From: Tubulanus polymorphus
Lineage: Eukaryota; Nemertea; Palaeonemertea; Tubulaniformes; Tubulanidae
Length of the DNA: 64,000 nt
NCBI RefSeq assembly: GCF_964204645.1
Contig: NC_134035.1
Coordinates: 62,001-126,000 of the forward strand
Direction: 5' to 3'
In this document: positions 34,201 through 44,811 of the stretch, piece by piece
How the letters are laid out: each line of letters opens with the position of its first letter
How positions within the stretch are numbered: the first letter of the stretch is position 1
The notes under the pieces: generated by a model
The model's database searches: none
What the model was told of the DNA's origin: nothing
What the model saw: the letters and a program-made list of their open reading frames with translations, nothing else
Translations under genes and position numbers: made by a program

Positions 34201-37200
34201 ATCAGGAATTATAAATCTTTTGTCGACCGAGTCAAATCTATTCAGTTGCCAAGGTTTATTATTGTTCTCAACTGATTCCATTGTTGGTGTCTCAGTTTCC
34301 ATGGTTTCATGGATAAAATCCTCTTCGAATGAAACGGCTTTTTGTAATTTTTTTGACCTGCAAATTTTTAGATTATCGCGATGCATTGATATGTCATCCA
34401 CATAGACATCATCCACATTGACATCATCCACATTGACATCATCCACATTGACATCATCCACATTGACATCATTCACAGTGATGAGTGGCTGATATCTCTC
34501 CTCACTGATGAGTGGCTGATGTCTCTCCTCACTGATGAGTGGCTGATGTCTCTCCTCACTGATGAGTGGCTGATGTCTCTCCTCACTGATGAGTGGCTGA
34601 TGTCTCTCCTCACTGATGAGTGGCTGATGTCTCTCCTCACTGATGAGTGGCTGATGTCTCTCCTCACTGATGAGTGGCTGATGTCTCTCCTCACTGATGA
34701 GTGGCTGATGTCTCTCCTCACTGATGAGTGGCTGATGTCTCTCCTCACTGATGAGTGGCTGATGCTGCTGTGTTAGATACGCCTCATTCAGTTTGTTATT
34801 GTTGAGATCAAGCATCGGTGGTAAAATGAAATAATTTCCGCCATCAGATGGCGCCGTAAATAATTCTGTGAACTTCGCGAGCAAATTTTTGAAACCCTAA
34901 AAAGAAATACCAGTAGACTATTTCAGTATAATCCTCAAACAATTTGGTTTCGCGGAAAAAAACATTTTTTGAATTTTGTTTCGAAAAATTGAAAAAGAAA
35001 TAGTCTACTGGGTAGGGCGTGGCGACTCGTATAGACTGCGGTGTACATACCCATTTCTCTCTGTTTGAACGCGTGCGTTTGATTTGTCTCTCAATATCTC
35101 TCTCATCAAATTGACTTCCACTTCCATCTGAAATATAGCAAAATTTTACATTAGAAATGTAAACCAATAGAATTAAATAAAAGTGGCTGTTTATATCTAA
35201 ACACGAGAAAAACACTTAATTCTATGTTTTGAAACATCGAAACAACTTTCATAGTTTATCTTTTGATTGTCAGTTATTCTCTCTCAAACAAATGTCGATA
35301 TATCCCTCAAGTTTCACCCACCATCAGTAGATACCCAACGACGAGGACTACGTAAAGAACCTAAACTCCTAACAGCAGGGCTGTAGAGACTGCGACATTT
35401 CCTCAGAATCGGTCGTTTACGTCGACTCTTAGACTGCAGCGGTTCATTATCACCGAGTAAATCCTTTTCAGGTGTATTCACTAGTAATAAATTCAGTTTG
35501 TTCGGCGTAGTAAACGAAAGCCTATTCCTCGGACTAGTCGTAGAACTTGGACTAGCAGTCGTAGAACTTGGACTAGCAGTCGTAGAACTTGGACTAGCAG
35601 TCGTAGAACTTGGACTAGCAGTCGTAGAATTGTAACTACCGATTATAGAACTAGGAGTCACAGTATTTTTACTTGTATTTCTATACTCTTCATCCATGAT
35701 AGAATTATCTATATCCAGCTGTTATCAATGTCTCTCAACAGACAGAATTGTTTGTCTTGTTTCTATCATTCAAAATATTTCTGATTCGAAAGCTTTAAAA
35801 CTGAAAGTTTTCCATCTTGTCTGTTGAACTGTACCGTTACATATAGTAGTGTTACCCCTGCTATAGAAACCAGTCTGAATGATGTAAAACTATTTATTAA
35901 TTGCTGGCAATTTTTAACAATTACGCCATCTAAAAAGTCGGATATTTTTGTCAATTTGATGATTATCACTCTAATTCACTATAGAGGCCGCTACGTCGAG
36001 GGGGGGGGGAGTCATGAGAACTTTCATCCACCCGTGTTAAATACGATATGTTTCATTTAGTAAAAGAGTTCTAATCTTTCTCAGGAAATGATGATATGCG
36101 GGGAAAATTGTGAATTAATGCAGAGATAATATCAGGGTCAACTGTGTTAAACAAAACCGAGCAATTTCTGTGACTGCCGCACAAAAAGCTGATAAAATTG
36201 ACCTGCATCCATTCTAGACCTAATTACATCGATGAAAACTGGGACATATCAAAATCATTGCTGTATCTATGGTGAATTAGGAAGAGTGATACAGAATTCA
36301 ATGAATCTGACCTTCACATAAACAGCATTGATACCTAGTTCAGAAATCTCACAATGATTTCATTCAAACAATCTACTGCACATGTATTTATAGAGATACA
36401 CATTGGGACACACACTATACGTCAATATCTCAAAAACTCACTGGATTTTGAATCTTGTTCGTCTGCTGATTCAGCTGCCGTCCGATGAGTTCCGGAAAAT
36501 ATTTGCCAAATCTTCGACCGAGCCTAAAAACAATGAATGATAAATATTGAAATAATTAACGACAGAAAGGACAGACAGGTGTTGGTTCCTGTCGGTTCCT
36601 GTCAGTTCCATTTTTCACGAACCTTCTTTTTATTTGCCTTTTGCTCGTGAGACGTCATCATGTTTTTAAGAAGATTTTCCTGCGAGAAAAGTTTCTTGAT
36701 TTTATGCAGTTTTGGTTTCTGTTCGGCGTGCCATTTCTTCAGTTCATCGATACTCTACAAATATAGAACAATGCAGAACAAATCAGTTCGAACCTGAACC
36801 AACTGAAATCACATGTCGGCTCCAGGAGTTAATAGAACTGGACACAGTCCCGCAGTTGTCCGTTTAAGATCAAGTTAAAATCAGCTCATTTCAATGTTTA
36901 ATCCCTCAACACAGCAGTCTCCTGGGTCCAGTTCCACAGTTGTGAGTTAAGATTTGACTCCGAATAACTAGAACTCAACTGTGGAACTGGGTCCTGTTTC
37001 TGTGCATTCCTAGTCAAATCTAAACCAAGAACTGTGAACTGCAATCAAACTGACCTCTCTGGTAGATGTAGTCACGGGATTCCTCAACATCCGATTTCTG
37101 ATAGGAATATTAATGGCGGAGTAAACGTCCTCTTGTTTGGACTGACGAGGAACCGGTCGACTGAACACCTCAACCGGGTCTGTATACGTAGAACTATCAG

Positions 37201-38623
37201 AGTTTATACTCATAGTACGCGCGTATAAACACTCATCACTGGTGCTACGCTGTGACTGTAGATTACTACGCTGTGACTGTAGATTACTACGCTGTGACTG
37301 TAGATCACTACCCAGTGCATGTTGTCGTACGCGATCCTGTGAAACGCCGAACGTATCGACGATAGTCCGAACGTATTGATATTCATTTTGATCGGTTTCG
37401 CTGAGCGTTCGTTTTAGAATCGAATGATTCGATGAATCGGGAGCCGCGTAAATTACTTCCGTAGCCGCGACGGTCGCTGATTTCAACGGTCGATTCAAAC
37501 TTTCGTACAGATTTTCACCAGACTCTGAATTGTCTGAAAATCCTGCAGTATTTTTTGGTTTTCTTAAACATGAAAAATCGGCGTCATATTGAAAGTAATC
37601 ATCGTTTTTATTATTCCGCGTAGATTTGACGGCTACCGATGAATATTCGTAGTTATCACGATTTTGTCTGTTTGTTACAGTTTGTTGATTAGGGTCCAAT
37701 ACAAAGACAGGCCCCGCGTGATTCTTGTTTAATTTAGAGTCGAGATAGACGTCATGTCTGAACGTGCGCGGTGGTTTACCTGGAGGGGTAGGTTTACTAG
37801 GAAGGGTAGGTTTACTAGGTGGTGTAGGTTTACTAGGAGAAGATAGAGGGCCGTCTGTTGCGCGTTGTTCTAAATGCGTGAATTCACTAAGTACATCATC
37901 GAACGACGGTGGACGCGGGGAGGGTTTGAATTTCGACGTCGCGAGATCAGTCGAGTCGTCTATATCGCTACCTACACTCGATGATTTCGACGAACTCCTT
38001 TTATTCTCCTTGGATTTCCTACGTTTACTGGATCGACCAAATTTCACGCAACTAACGACCTTGCGTTCTTCATCATCGGAATCACTCGCACCTACAATAA
38101 ATCTATCACTTCTCACCGGTGAATCAGTTTCATTCTCAAGTCCTGCAGATTGTTGTTCTGTAGTTTGTTGCTCGACTGTAAAGTCTAAACTCGGCGCTAT
38201 TAAAACGTTTTTATTCTCGAATAATTGCGTTAAAGCATTCACTGATCGCGCCACATTCGATTTGTCGATAGATTTCTGACGGATTTGAATCGGTTCGTCG
38301 TCCGGTGATCGTAGTTCTGATTTTACGACGCGCTGAGGTTTCAGCGGTAAATTACCGGGTTTTAGTTTTGGTTTAACCGAAGTCGCTGGATCAGAAATCG
38401 GTAATTTTTTCAACGCAGTTTCAGCACTAGTCGATCGTTCATGCTTGTTATCGACGGCAGATTTCACTAAATCACGGTCGTCGGTCTTTGACCGATTGTG
38501 GCGTAATTGATGCCCGAAGGTGCTCTGTTTCAGTTTGATCTCATCTACCCATGGAGCTGCAGAGTGCTGCTGCTGCTGCTGCTGCTGCGATGATGAACTC
38601 CATTTATCACCATTTGTTGACAT
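28248..38623 (-). CDS. DENND2-like DENN-domain Rab guanine-nucleotide exchange factor
   Basis: DENND2 proteins catalyse GDP/GTP exchange on Rab9-type GTPases in membrane traffic. Exons that join in frame: 37055-38623, 36623-36754, 36442-36523, 35051-35127, 33391-34896, 32940-33074, 32608-32672, 32253-32322, 32100-32177, 31869-31988, 31595-31657, 29599-29705, 29341-29518, 29142-29265, 28800-28915, 28575-28698 and 28248-28353; about 1550 residues before an unresolved last exon. The N-terminal half is disordered (polyQ, 'NLQSQRS' repeats, proline stretches). Then come 'HKIKKLFSQENLL', uDENN ('LIYPSLFDYAIIVG', 'IPQFCFPDVSII', 'SFVLTNCDGSRNYGYCQRF'), cDENN ('VYPIVVCIVSPCGAQSLY', 'LKIFASMLSERRIIFS', 'HAMVALLYPLSWQHTFIPVL') and dDENN ('FMHYFLMTIRHYEDY', 'MFLRWFVETQMFDLFI'). 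An exon at 35322-35718 can start a shorter isoform. Confidence 0.92.
28985..29110. repeat. Minisatellite in a DENND2-like intron
   Basis: About six imperfect copies of 'gagggaggaggtactcagtg', some shortened, inside the intron between exons 29142-29265 and 28800-28915. Confidence 0.8.
29860..31566. repeat. 45-bp minisatellite of about 38 copies filling a DENND2-like intron
   Basis: Near-perfect 45-bp units containing 'ctgaactcagagctgtgtgg' and 'gagccggacactgatggttc'. It occupies about 1.7 of 1.9 kb of the intron between exon 31595-31657 (ends 'EDARFEN', donor GTACGT) and exon 29599-29705 (starts 'VSYDNMV'). These two exons join in phase and rebuild the expected cDENN sequence, so the array is intronic even though three frames stay open for 570-610 codons. 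Variants (gagctc/gagctg; agcact/agtgct; ccagctgctg near the ends) give a mappable allele structure. Confidence 0.95.
33293..33383. repeat. 12-bp tandem repeat just after a DENND2-like splice donor
   Basis: About seven copies of 'gagaggtataag' begin only a few bases into the intron after the exon ending at 33391 (donor GTCAGC). Confidence 0.85.
34385..34480 (-). repeat. 15-bp coding repeat (VDDVN)
   Basis: Tandem 'ccacattgacatcat' units inside the large DENND2-like exon encode an acidic VDDVN repeat, directly after the HQPLISEER array in the protein. Confidence 0.85.
34483..34766 (-). repeat. 27-bp coding repeat (HQPLISEER), about ten copies
   Basis: Ten tandem 27-bp units, each containing 'actgatgagtggctgatgtc', encode HQPLISEER in the frame of exon 33391-34896. 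Unlike the intronic arrays, this one must be translated if the exon is used, because the same frame continues into conserved sequence on both sides. Confidence 0.9.
35322..35718 (-). CDS. Probable alternative first exon of the DENND2-like gene
   Basis: Open minus-strand segment with an ATG at 35697 ('MDEEYRNTSKN') and a GTGGGT donor whose phase joins exon 35051-35127. It cannot be spliced in frame after the upstream exon 36442-36523, which instead joins 35051-35127 directly. It therefore most likely begins a shorter isoform with its own promoter. It contains four copies of an 18-bp repeat encoding 'STTASP' and a basic patch 'SRRKRPILRKCRSL'. Confidence 0.55.
37205..37312 (-). repeat. 21-bp coding repeat (NLQSQRS)
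   Basis: Three tandem copies of 'ctacgctgtgactgtagatt' plus one base, encoding DLQSQRS/NLQSQRS in the first exon of the DENND2-like protein. Confidence 0.75.
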
Positions 38624-39156
38624 ATTTTACAAGAAATAAAACATCAATGAATTCTATAATTCCAATTTCATTCAGTTCAATTTATTCCACTTCTGAAATA
38701 CAAACAAATAAGCATGAGACGACGGTAAGAGACGTGCCCCTGCACTGTGTTTGGTATTCTGTCCCTGGGTACCCTGTTACTACTCCAAGCTCGGTACATG
38801 CCCCGGCTCTTCTGTTTCAGACAAGGACGAGCTTCTTCTTTAAAATAGGGCAAATAGAAAGAATAATATGTTAGAGGGGAACCTTATAGGCATAAGAAGA
38901 GCAGGTCTACAGAACATAGGCAGGCTGGATCCTGATTTATAGGCCAATTGACTAATAGCACAGTAGTTAGGAAACCGTAGTTAGTTACCTAATCGTTGGT
39001 GGTAAGCCTTTTATAATCGGATGGCAACTGAAAATATCCGATCGTGAAACTAAACCACAGACAGGTTACTGACTACACAGGGGCTTGTCACAATTTGATG
39101 GAGGATGGATGAAACCAGTAGATACCAGCTGCTTGTGTAATGACGGTTAGGTACAA

Positions 39157-39689
39157 ATGTCTATTTATTAATTGATGAGACCTATTTTTCTGGGATATTT
39201 TGCTTACTCTTTGGGGTACATACCTCATTTATGTCTTAACAGAATGCCAAAAATCGCGGACAACAACTGAATATCCGATATATTTCCAGTTCTGTACCAA
39301 TTAGATGGATTGGCAAAAAGACTCCTTAAGTCCAGTTGAATGAGAGAGAAAATCCTCCATTTTGTCAAATTTCTTGGATTTGAACATTGTTACCATGCCT
39401 ACGCCACCCTGATTTAGTTGTTGAGACCCCACAAGAAAAATAACTTCATTTCGTAGGCATGTAAAAATTCAAGAAATTTCACAAAATGGAGGATTTTCTC
39501 TCTCATTCAATTGGACTTAAGGAGTCTTTTTGCCAATCCATCTAATTGGTACAGAACTGAAAATATATCGGATATTCAGTTGTTGTCTGCGATTTTTGGC
39601 ATTCTGTTAACACATAAATGAGGTATGTACCCCAAAAAGTAAGCAAAATATCCAAGAAAAACAGGTCTCATCAATTAATAAATAGACAT
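39157..39689. mobile_element. Foldback element with arms of about 230 bp
   Basis: The left arm (39157 to about 39395) starts 'atgtctatttattaattgat'. The right arm (about 39460-39689) is its reverse complement with roughly 95% identity by eye, including 'ggattggcaaaaagactcct' and its complement 'aggagtctttttgccaatcc'. A further inner pair, 'catgcctacg' and 'cgtaggcatg', brackets the loop. It has no coding capacity. Confidence 0.85.
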
Positions 39690-40064
39690 TAGACTATCTC
39701 TGACTGTTGTGTAGGCTATGTTTATAGATTGTGTAATTAGTAGTTGGATTACCCTGCCTGCCTGCCTGCTGTATACACAGGGTTATTTAATACATACTAT
39801 AACATTGGTTTAACAGATTATCGTTTTTACATTACTTACATACAACTCTGGCCCCTGACCTGTGGCTGTATAGGGCCTATGCTATGACTATGACTGTGTT
39901 CGTCAAAAATATGTCAATACTACATTCACTCAAGATAGGAATGACAAAGAAAGTGAAACTAACGTGTCCTTCCATTCCATCGTTTCCACAAATGTCACTT
40001 TCAAAAGTTGGAAAAAGTTTCCCTTCATCGCAAAACTTTTTACGCCCGTTAGTATTAGTTTATT

Positions 40065-40206
40065 ATGGAAGACCTCAGACGACATACAAGATATGAGATA
40101 TAACATACGAGATATGAGATGCAACATACGAGATACGACATATGACATACGAGATACGACTTATTTACAGTACGGGTGTCCGTCCGCTGGCGCCACCGCA
40201 GTGTAT
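40065..40206. repeat. Left copy of a 142-bp inverted pair
   Basis: Begins 'atggaagacctcagacgaca', contains tandem 'catacgagatatgagat'-type units, and ends 'gcgccaccgcagtgtat'. By direct comparison it is the reverse complement of 41933-42074 with three mismatches in 142 bp. Confidence 0.9.
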
Positions 40207-41169
40207 GTTTTTTCAATATTTACTGCATATAAATCGTTTAACATGGTGACGCGTACAGTCATCGTCAATTATATGAAAACCAACATAGTCAACATTTTAT
40301 TCAAACCAGAAATAGATTTCTTTTGGATAATGGACACCTGGACCGGACACAACGATATTAGGCCATACTGTGAACACCCTGGACTAGGCGCGCCGCCGGC
40401 CGTTCCTCTCCCGCGGGCGACGAAAAGTTTTTCAAATCACAAAACTAAAAAGATATCAAACTGTTCAAGTTCATAATATTATGCTATTTCTTGTCTTCCT
40501 TTGGTCTTAAAACGGCCTGGTGTTCAGGAGCCGGGGTTCCGGTTACTCAATGCCTGCAGAAAAAATAACTACTGTTCACCGCCCGCCGTAACCGCCTGCT
40601 TTTCTGCATCAGAAATCAAAATTCTAAAAAAAACTCCGCAGCCGGAAATCCCGGCCCCCTTGTACCCCTCCTCCGCTGTTTGACACCCCTGCCTGAGTTC
40701 TTGAATCCCAAACAACCTGGGAACCCGTACATCGCCCTGGTATCCAGATTAAGAACTCCCGTGCTCTCTCTCAAGGTTTGAAATCCCCAGCTAAATTCCA
40801 TCCCTATCGAGCTACTGGGGCAGACTGGTGAGTCCACTAGACCAGCCATGCATTGAGAGTCGAGACTGGCCAGTTTTCGCTAACCGTTAGGGCAGTATGC
40901 GGTACTGTCTTTCTGAAGCCATAGTCTGGGGTCCTCCCCTGAAAATTTGTTCAATTTAGGTACTTGTGTATTCTGAGTGCTTTTTGGCTATCTTTCTTTT
41001 CTGACATCTTTCATGAAAAGGGCCAATGGCTGAATCTGAATAACTTTCATAATCGGAGAATCCAATTTAAGATCATTCTTATCAATTGTCATGGCCAGTT
41101 TTAAAACTGTTTATTGACAAAAGTACAGGAACCACATAAATAAGTCTTCAGCAAAACACAACAGCTCTT

Positions 41170-41356
41170 ACATTTGTAAAGATAAGAGATCCATGGAAAT
41201 ATCAAGTAACATTTCTTTAGACCGGGGAATTAGCGGAACACCGGAACGTTGCTCGTATGGTGCGTTTGCACCCGTCGCAAAAAACGTCGTGATAAATGAA
41301 ATCAGCTGGACTAGGGCCAGGAGCTGAGAGTGATACAATGGAACTCCATTCTGATA
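41170..41356 (-). CDS. Exon-like open segment between the inverted 142-bp copies
   Basis: Minus-strand segment bounded by an acceptor (AATATCAG) and a donor (GTAAGA). It encodes 'NGVPLYHSQLLALVQLISF', 'ATGANAPYEQRSGVPLIPRS' and 'KEMLLDISMDLLSLQ'. The composition and hydrophobic pattern look like a real globular helical protein. I do not recognise the family, and neighbouring exons were not found. It may be part of an undetected gene or a gene fragment carried by a mobile element. Confidence 0.4.
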
Positions 41357-41932
41357 TTTAATGAATAATTCATTCAATAGATCTATGTTATCTTTAGTAT
41401 TTTTAATTCATGTCCATGTTTCAATTCATTCGTTGAAATCATAGTACACTAAACACAGATTCCGCGTGTGTCGGACTTTTTTTTAAACTCTTTGGTCATC
41501 GGCATTCGTAATATACATACATCTTTCATTCTTCATCGAAAACCCTCGATCGAACGCGAAGTTTAAACCCTTGACTAGGCGCAATTCTTACTGACCACCA
41601 ATTTGAAGGGGCCATGGCTAACTCTTTTTGAGGGATTTTTGTACACTCAAAAATGGAATTTGAGGCGTTTTTGGTGGATTTAGGGGCTGTAGCCCCGTAT
41701 TTGGAGCCAACTCGAATCACCGGACCATCGGTGTCTCACACTACTAAGAGTGGCCGCCCACTGATGTCACAGCGAGAAGCCGGTCCCCGGGAGTGGTTGA
41801 TCGAATATTTTTAAATGTTTTTCGTTTCAAATGAAACGTTTTTCGCATATTGATATTCATAGTTAATGTATACGCCACTGCCTGCGCACGTGTTGTAGTA
41901 TACGCCACAACGCCGAGTAGATGTTGAAAAAT

Positions 41933-42074
41933 ATACACTGCGGTGGCGCTAGCGGACGGACACCCGTACTGTAAATAAGTCGTATCTCGTATGTCATAAG
42001 TCGTATCTCGTATGTTGCATCTCATATCTCGTATGTTATATCTCATATCTCGTATGTCGTCTGAGGTCTTCCAT
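41933..42074. repeat. Right copy of a 142-bp inverted pair
   Basis: Reverse complement of 40065-40206, from 'atacactgcggtggcgctag' to 'gaggtcttccat'. The three differences are single bases. The sequence outside the pair does not continue the match, so the boundaries are sharp, as for terminal inverted repeats of an element of about 2.0 kb. Confidence 0.9.
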
Positions 42075-42632
42075 AGTTTATAGACACTGAACGATCGTTC
42101 ACTTCCAGTTCTTTACCATTTAGCGCATGCGCAATTTTCAAAAACGAACTATACCGTTTACTAAACAGTCACTAGTTAACCCGGAAGTATTTGTGTCGGG
42201 TTATTTTGGTAAATAGTTGTAAGGTGCGCCACCTCTAAACTTGTTCGGTTGTAGTTTTAGAATTTTAGCCTTATGATTTCGCGATCTCAAGGCTCTGTGG
42301 TAATAAAATTCGGTAGTAACGAGTAAAATCTGAGTCAACTCTACTGCCATAGGTAGAATATACAATTCAAATAAATTTTATTGCTTCATTACAATCATTG
42401 TTTTAAAATCTCTATTTGAAACCATATTGAATTGAAAACGTTATCCACACGACACTACAATACAAAAACCGCGTAGAAAGCCGGTTAGACCTATAGACGA
42501 CTGGAGGGTGTGTAATCCGGAATAGTATTTCTTAACTAGACGGTTAGATTACAGAATCAACTAATCTATATTAATTAGCGCTTCTTGACTGTGATCTATT
42601 ATTCTCGTGAAGTTTGTGAATGTGAGTGAACA

Positions 42633-44377
42633 ATGCCTTATTGTGTAGCTGGAAACTGTAATGAAAATGCACATGCTGGTGGTATAAACTTTCATACTTT
42701 CCCGTCGAAAAATGCTAAATTACGACGACTGTGGATAAAAGCGTGTGGAAGAGAAGAGTCGTGGAAGCCCGGTAAAGACGCGAGGATCTGCGGTCTTCAT
42801 TTCACCGATGATTGTTTTGTAATCCCACCCGCTGTCGCCAAATCATTGGCGTATAAACCCGATAGAGTGAGGCTTAAGCCGGATATGATTCCGACGATAT
42901 TCAAGAGAAGAAGTGACTCGGTCGCTGCTAACAGTATTAGCAGTACATCGTCGCCGGTTGAGCTAACAACGCGTTTAAACGACTCACAGCGATCACAGAG
43001 ATCAAAATCTTACGAAAGACGTTGTCAAAAAAAGGTGGATTTATTTATTTTTACCCTCGTCGCGAATCAGTTCCTTATCGCAAATAAATGACAATGATAG
43101 AGGGTTAAGGGATCCCGCTTCACGTAGCCTAAACCCTTCTCCCTGTACTTAGTTTCCTTTCCTCTTGAATAAACAGCTGAAGATAAGAAACTGTACCATT
43201 TATAAATAATACAGGAATGATTTTTTGGGATTGTATTAGGAATCATGGTTCATTGAGTTGTAGGCGTAGTCTGAATACCAGACGTTTTTATGTTCCCCTG
43301 GGGAACAACGGCTAGATACTGGACTATTGTAGGCGCTACTGCCCAGTTCAATACAAAACTTACAAATTGTTTAGGCCATTGTTTATTTTGTCATTTTGTT
43401 GTTTATTTCCAGATCGTAAATGATTTATTAAGAACTCACCGGAAATCACCATCGCTCGAAAATCAGTCCAAATGTGAAGATGAGTCCGTAGGAATAAAAA
43501 CAGAGAGTCCTGAATTGGAGTCGTCAGAAATGGAAGTGTCACTTTCTACGGAATTTTCATATACACAAGAAACTCAAGTATGTAAGAGTATTGGACAAGC
43601 AATCAATAAAATATTCCTATTTCTTATTGTATCATTTTTTCTTTTTATGACAGGCCTTAAATGATACAGGGGTAAAGTTGGAGTTAAAAAGTGAAGTAGA
43701 TCCATCATATTCAACAGAATCTTCATTTACTCAAGGAACTCAAGTATGTAAGATTATTGGACATTCACAAGCAATTAAAAAAAAGATCCTTATTTCGTAT
43801 TGTATCATTTCCCCTTTTTATGACAGGGCATAAACGATACAGAAGTAAAATTGGAGTTGAAAAGTGAAGTGGATCCATCATATTCAATGGAATCTTCATT
43901 TACTCAAGGAACTCAAGTATGGAAAATTATTGAAAAGAATCGCGAACTAATAATAGAGAACATTACAATAATTATCACAATGAAAATATAACAGGGGAGA
44001 CATGTAACGTGGATTCACCACATTCTAGTTATTACATTACTATATGAATACATTCTATTAACACTGTATTGAAAACGCAGAAACTTTCAATCATACTTTT
44101 CTTTTAGATTACCAAAATGTTTTATGCATCCAGAAGTGAAAGAGACCATCTAGAAACTACATGTATATCTGAAGAACCGGTGATGGATATTGAAACACAA
44201 TTTCAAGAATTTGACTGTCAAACTTTACAAAAACTTCAAAAACATTTGGATTATTATAAAGAAGTAACAACAATTCTGGAGACTATGATAACGAATAAAA
44301 AATTATCCATCCAAAAGTTACCGAAAGAACCAACTCCAGATTTAGTAACTTTGTTAGGACTCAAAGACACTATATAA
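42633..44377 (+). CDS. THAP-domain protein, five exons
   Basis: Probable nuclear DNA-binding protein. Exons 42633-43034, 43413-43577, 43654-43743, 43827-43916 and 44108-44377 join in phase 0 throughout to give 338 residues. Residues 1-90 are a THAP zinc finger of C2CH type: Cys4 and Cys9, Cys53 and His56, Trp34, the Pro24 of 'FHTFP' and the C-terminal 'MIPTIF', matching the family AVPTIF. Exons 3 and 4 are tandem copies, each encoding 'VKLELKSEVDPSYS' and 'ESSFTQGTQ', an acidic linker; the end of exon 2 ('STEFSYTQETQ') resembles their ends. The C-terminal exon has a helical, possibly coiled-coil stretch ('LQKLQKHLDYYKEVTTILE'), as in many THAP proteins that dimerise. The function could be transcriptional, or the protein could derive from a P-element-like transposase, though no RNase H-like domain is present. 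Confidence 0.9.
43262..43345. mobile_element. Short palindromic element in the THAP gene's intron 1
   Basis: Contains 'gtagtctgaataccagacgt' and 'gttcccctggggaacaacgg', related in inverted orientation to the element at 3278-3357. Confidence 0.45.
43986..44046 (+). pseudogene. Decayed third copy of the duplicated THAP exon
   Basis: After 'ataacag' the sequence 'gtggattcaccacattctag' aligns with 'gtggatccatcatattcaat' of exon 4, but the leading part has lost the LELKSE codons and the former frame meets a stop. It lies in the last intron, where a third tandem copy would be expected. Confidence 0.45.
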
Positions 44378-44580
44378 CTAGGGGTAAGATAAGCGGTTAT
44401 GAACTTCGCGATTATTTAAAATCAAACTTATTAAATGAAGTAGTTTCAGGATATAAAACATAATTTAAGTAAACAGGTGAATCACCCATTGACTGAATGC
44501 TTTATACAAGGTTTAATGTGAATATGTAATGATGTAATATCTAGTCTAACATTGAATTAAATGTAATTTGAATAGAAACA

Positions 44581-44586
44581 AATAAA
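44581..44586 (+). terminator. Candidate polyadenylation signal AATAAA of the THAP gene
   Basis: AATAAA 204 nt after the stop codon at 44377, followed by 'aattacac'. Confidence 0.5.
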
Positions 44587-44599
44587 AATTACACAAATA

Positions 44600-44690
44600 G
44601 CACTAGTGGTCATCTGATAGTAGTTTCTAGCACTAGTGGTCATCTGATAGTAGTTTCCAGCACTAGTGGTCATCTGATAGTAGTTTCTAC
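44600..44690. repeat. 29-bp tandem repeat, three copies
   Basis: Three copies of 'agcactagtggtcatctgat' plus 'agtagtttc', just beyond the THAP polyadenylation signal. Confidence 0.8.
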
Positions 44691-44811
44691 TGTGATTATA
44701 GGAATCATTTTTCCATCCATTTCAACAGAAGACACCAATAAATACATTGAATTTATTAAAGGCTTGGTTGTGGTTGGTCACTCCACTGTTAGTTGACCTG
44801 GTTGACCCATG

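Larger units (their letters stand above)
38624..42632. other. Spacer between divergent DENND2-like and THAP genes, inverted-repeat rich
   Basis: Head-to-head intergenic region expected to carry both promoters. It contains a foldback element (39157-39689) and a pair of near-identical inverted 142-bp sequences (40065-40206 and 41933-42074), listed separately. Between that pair is one exon-like segment (41170-41356). No complete gene was recognised. Confidence 0.45.

Noticed and set aside
34519-34776. Plus-strand LLTDEWLMS repeat ORF
   Set aside because: It is antisense to the HQPLISEER coding repeat in a DENND2-like exon supported by flanking frame.
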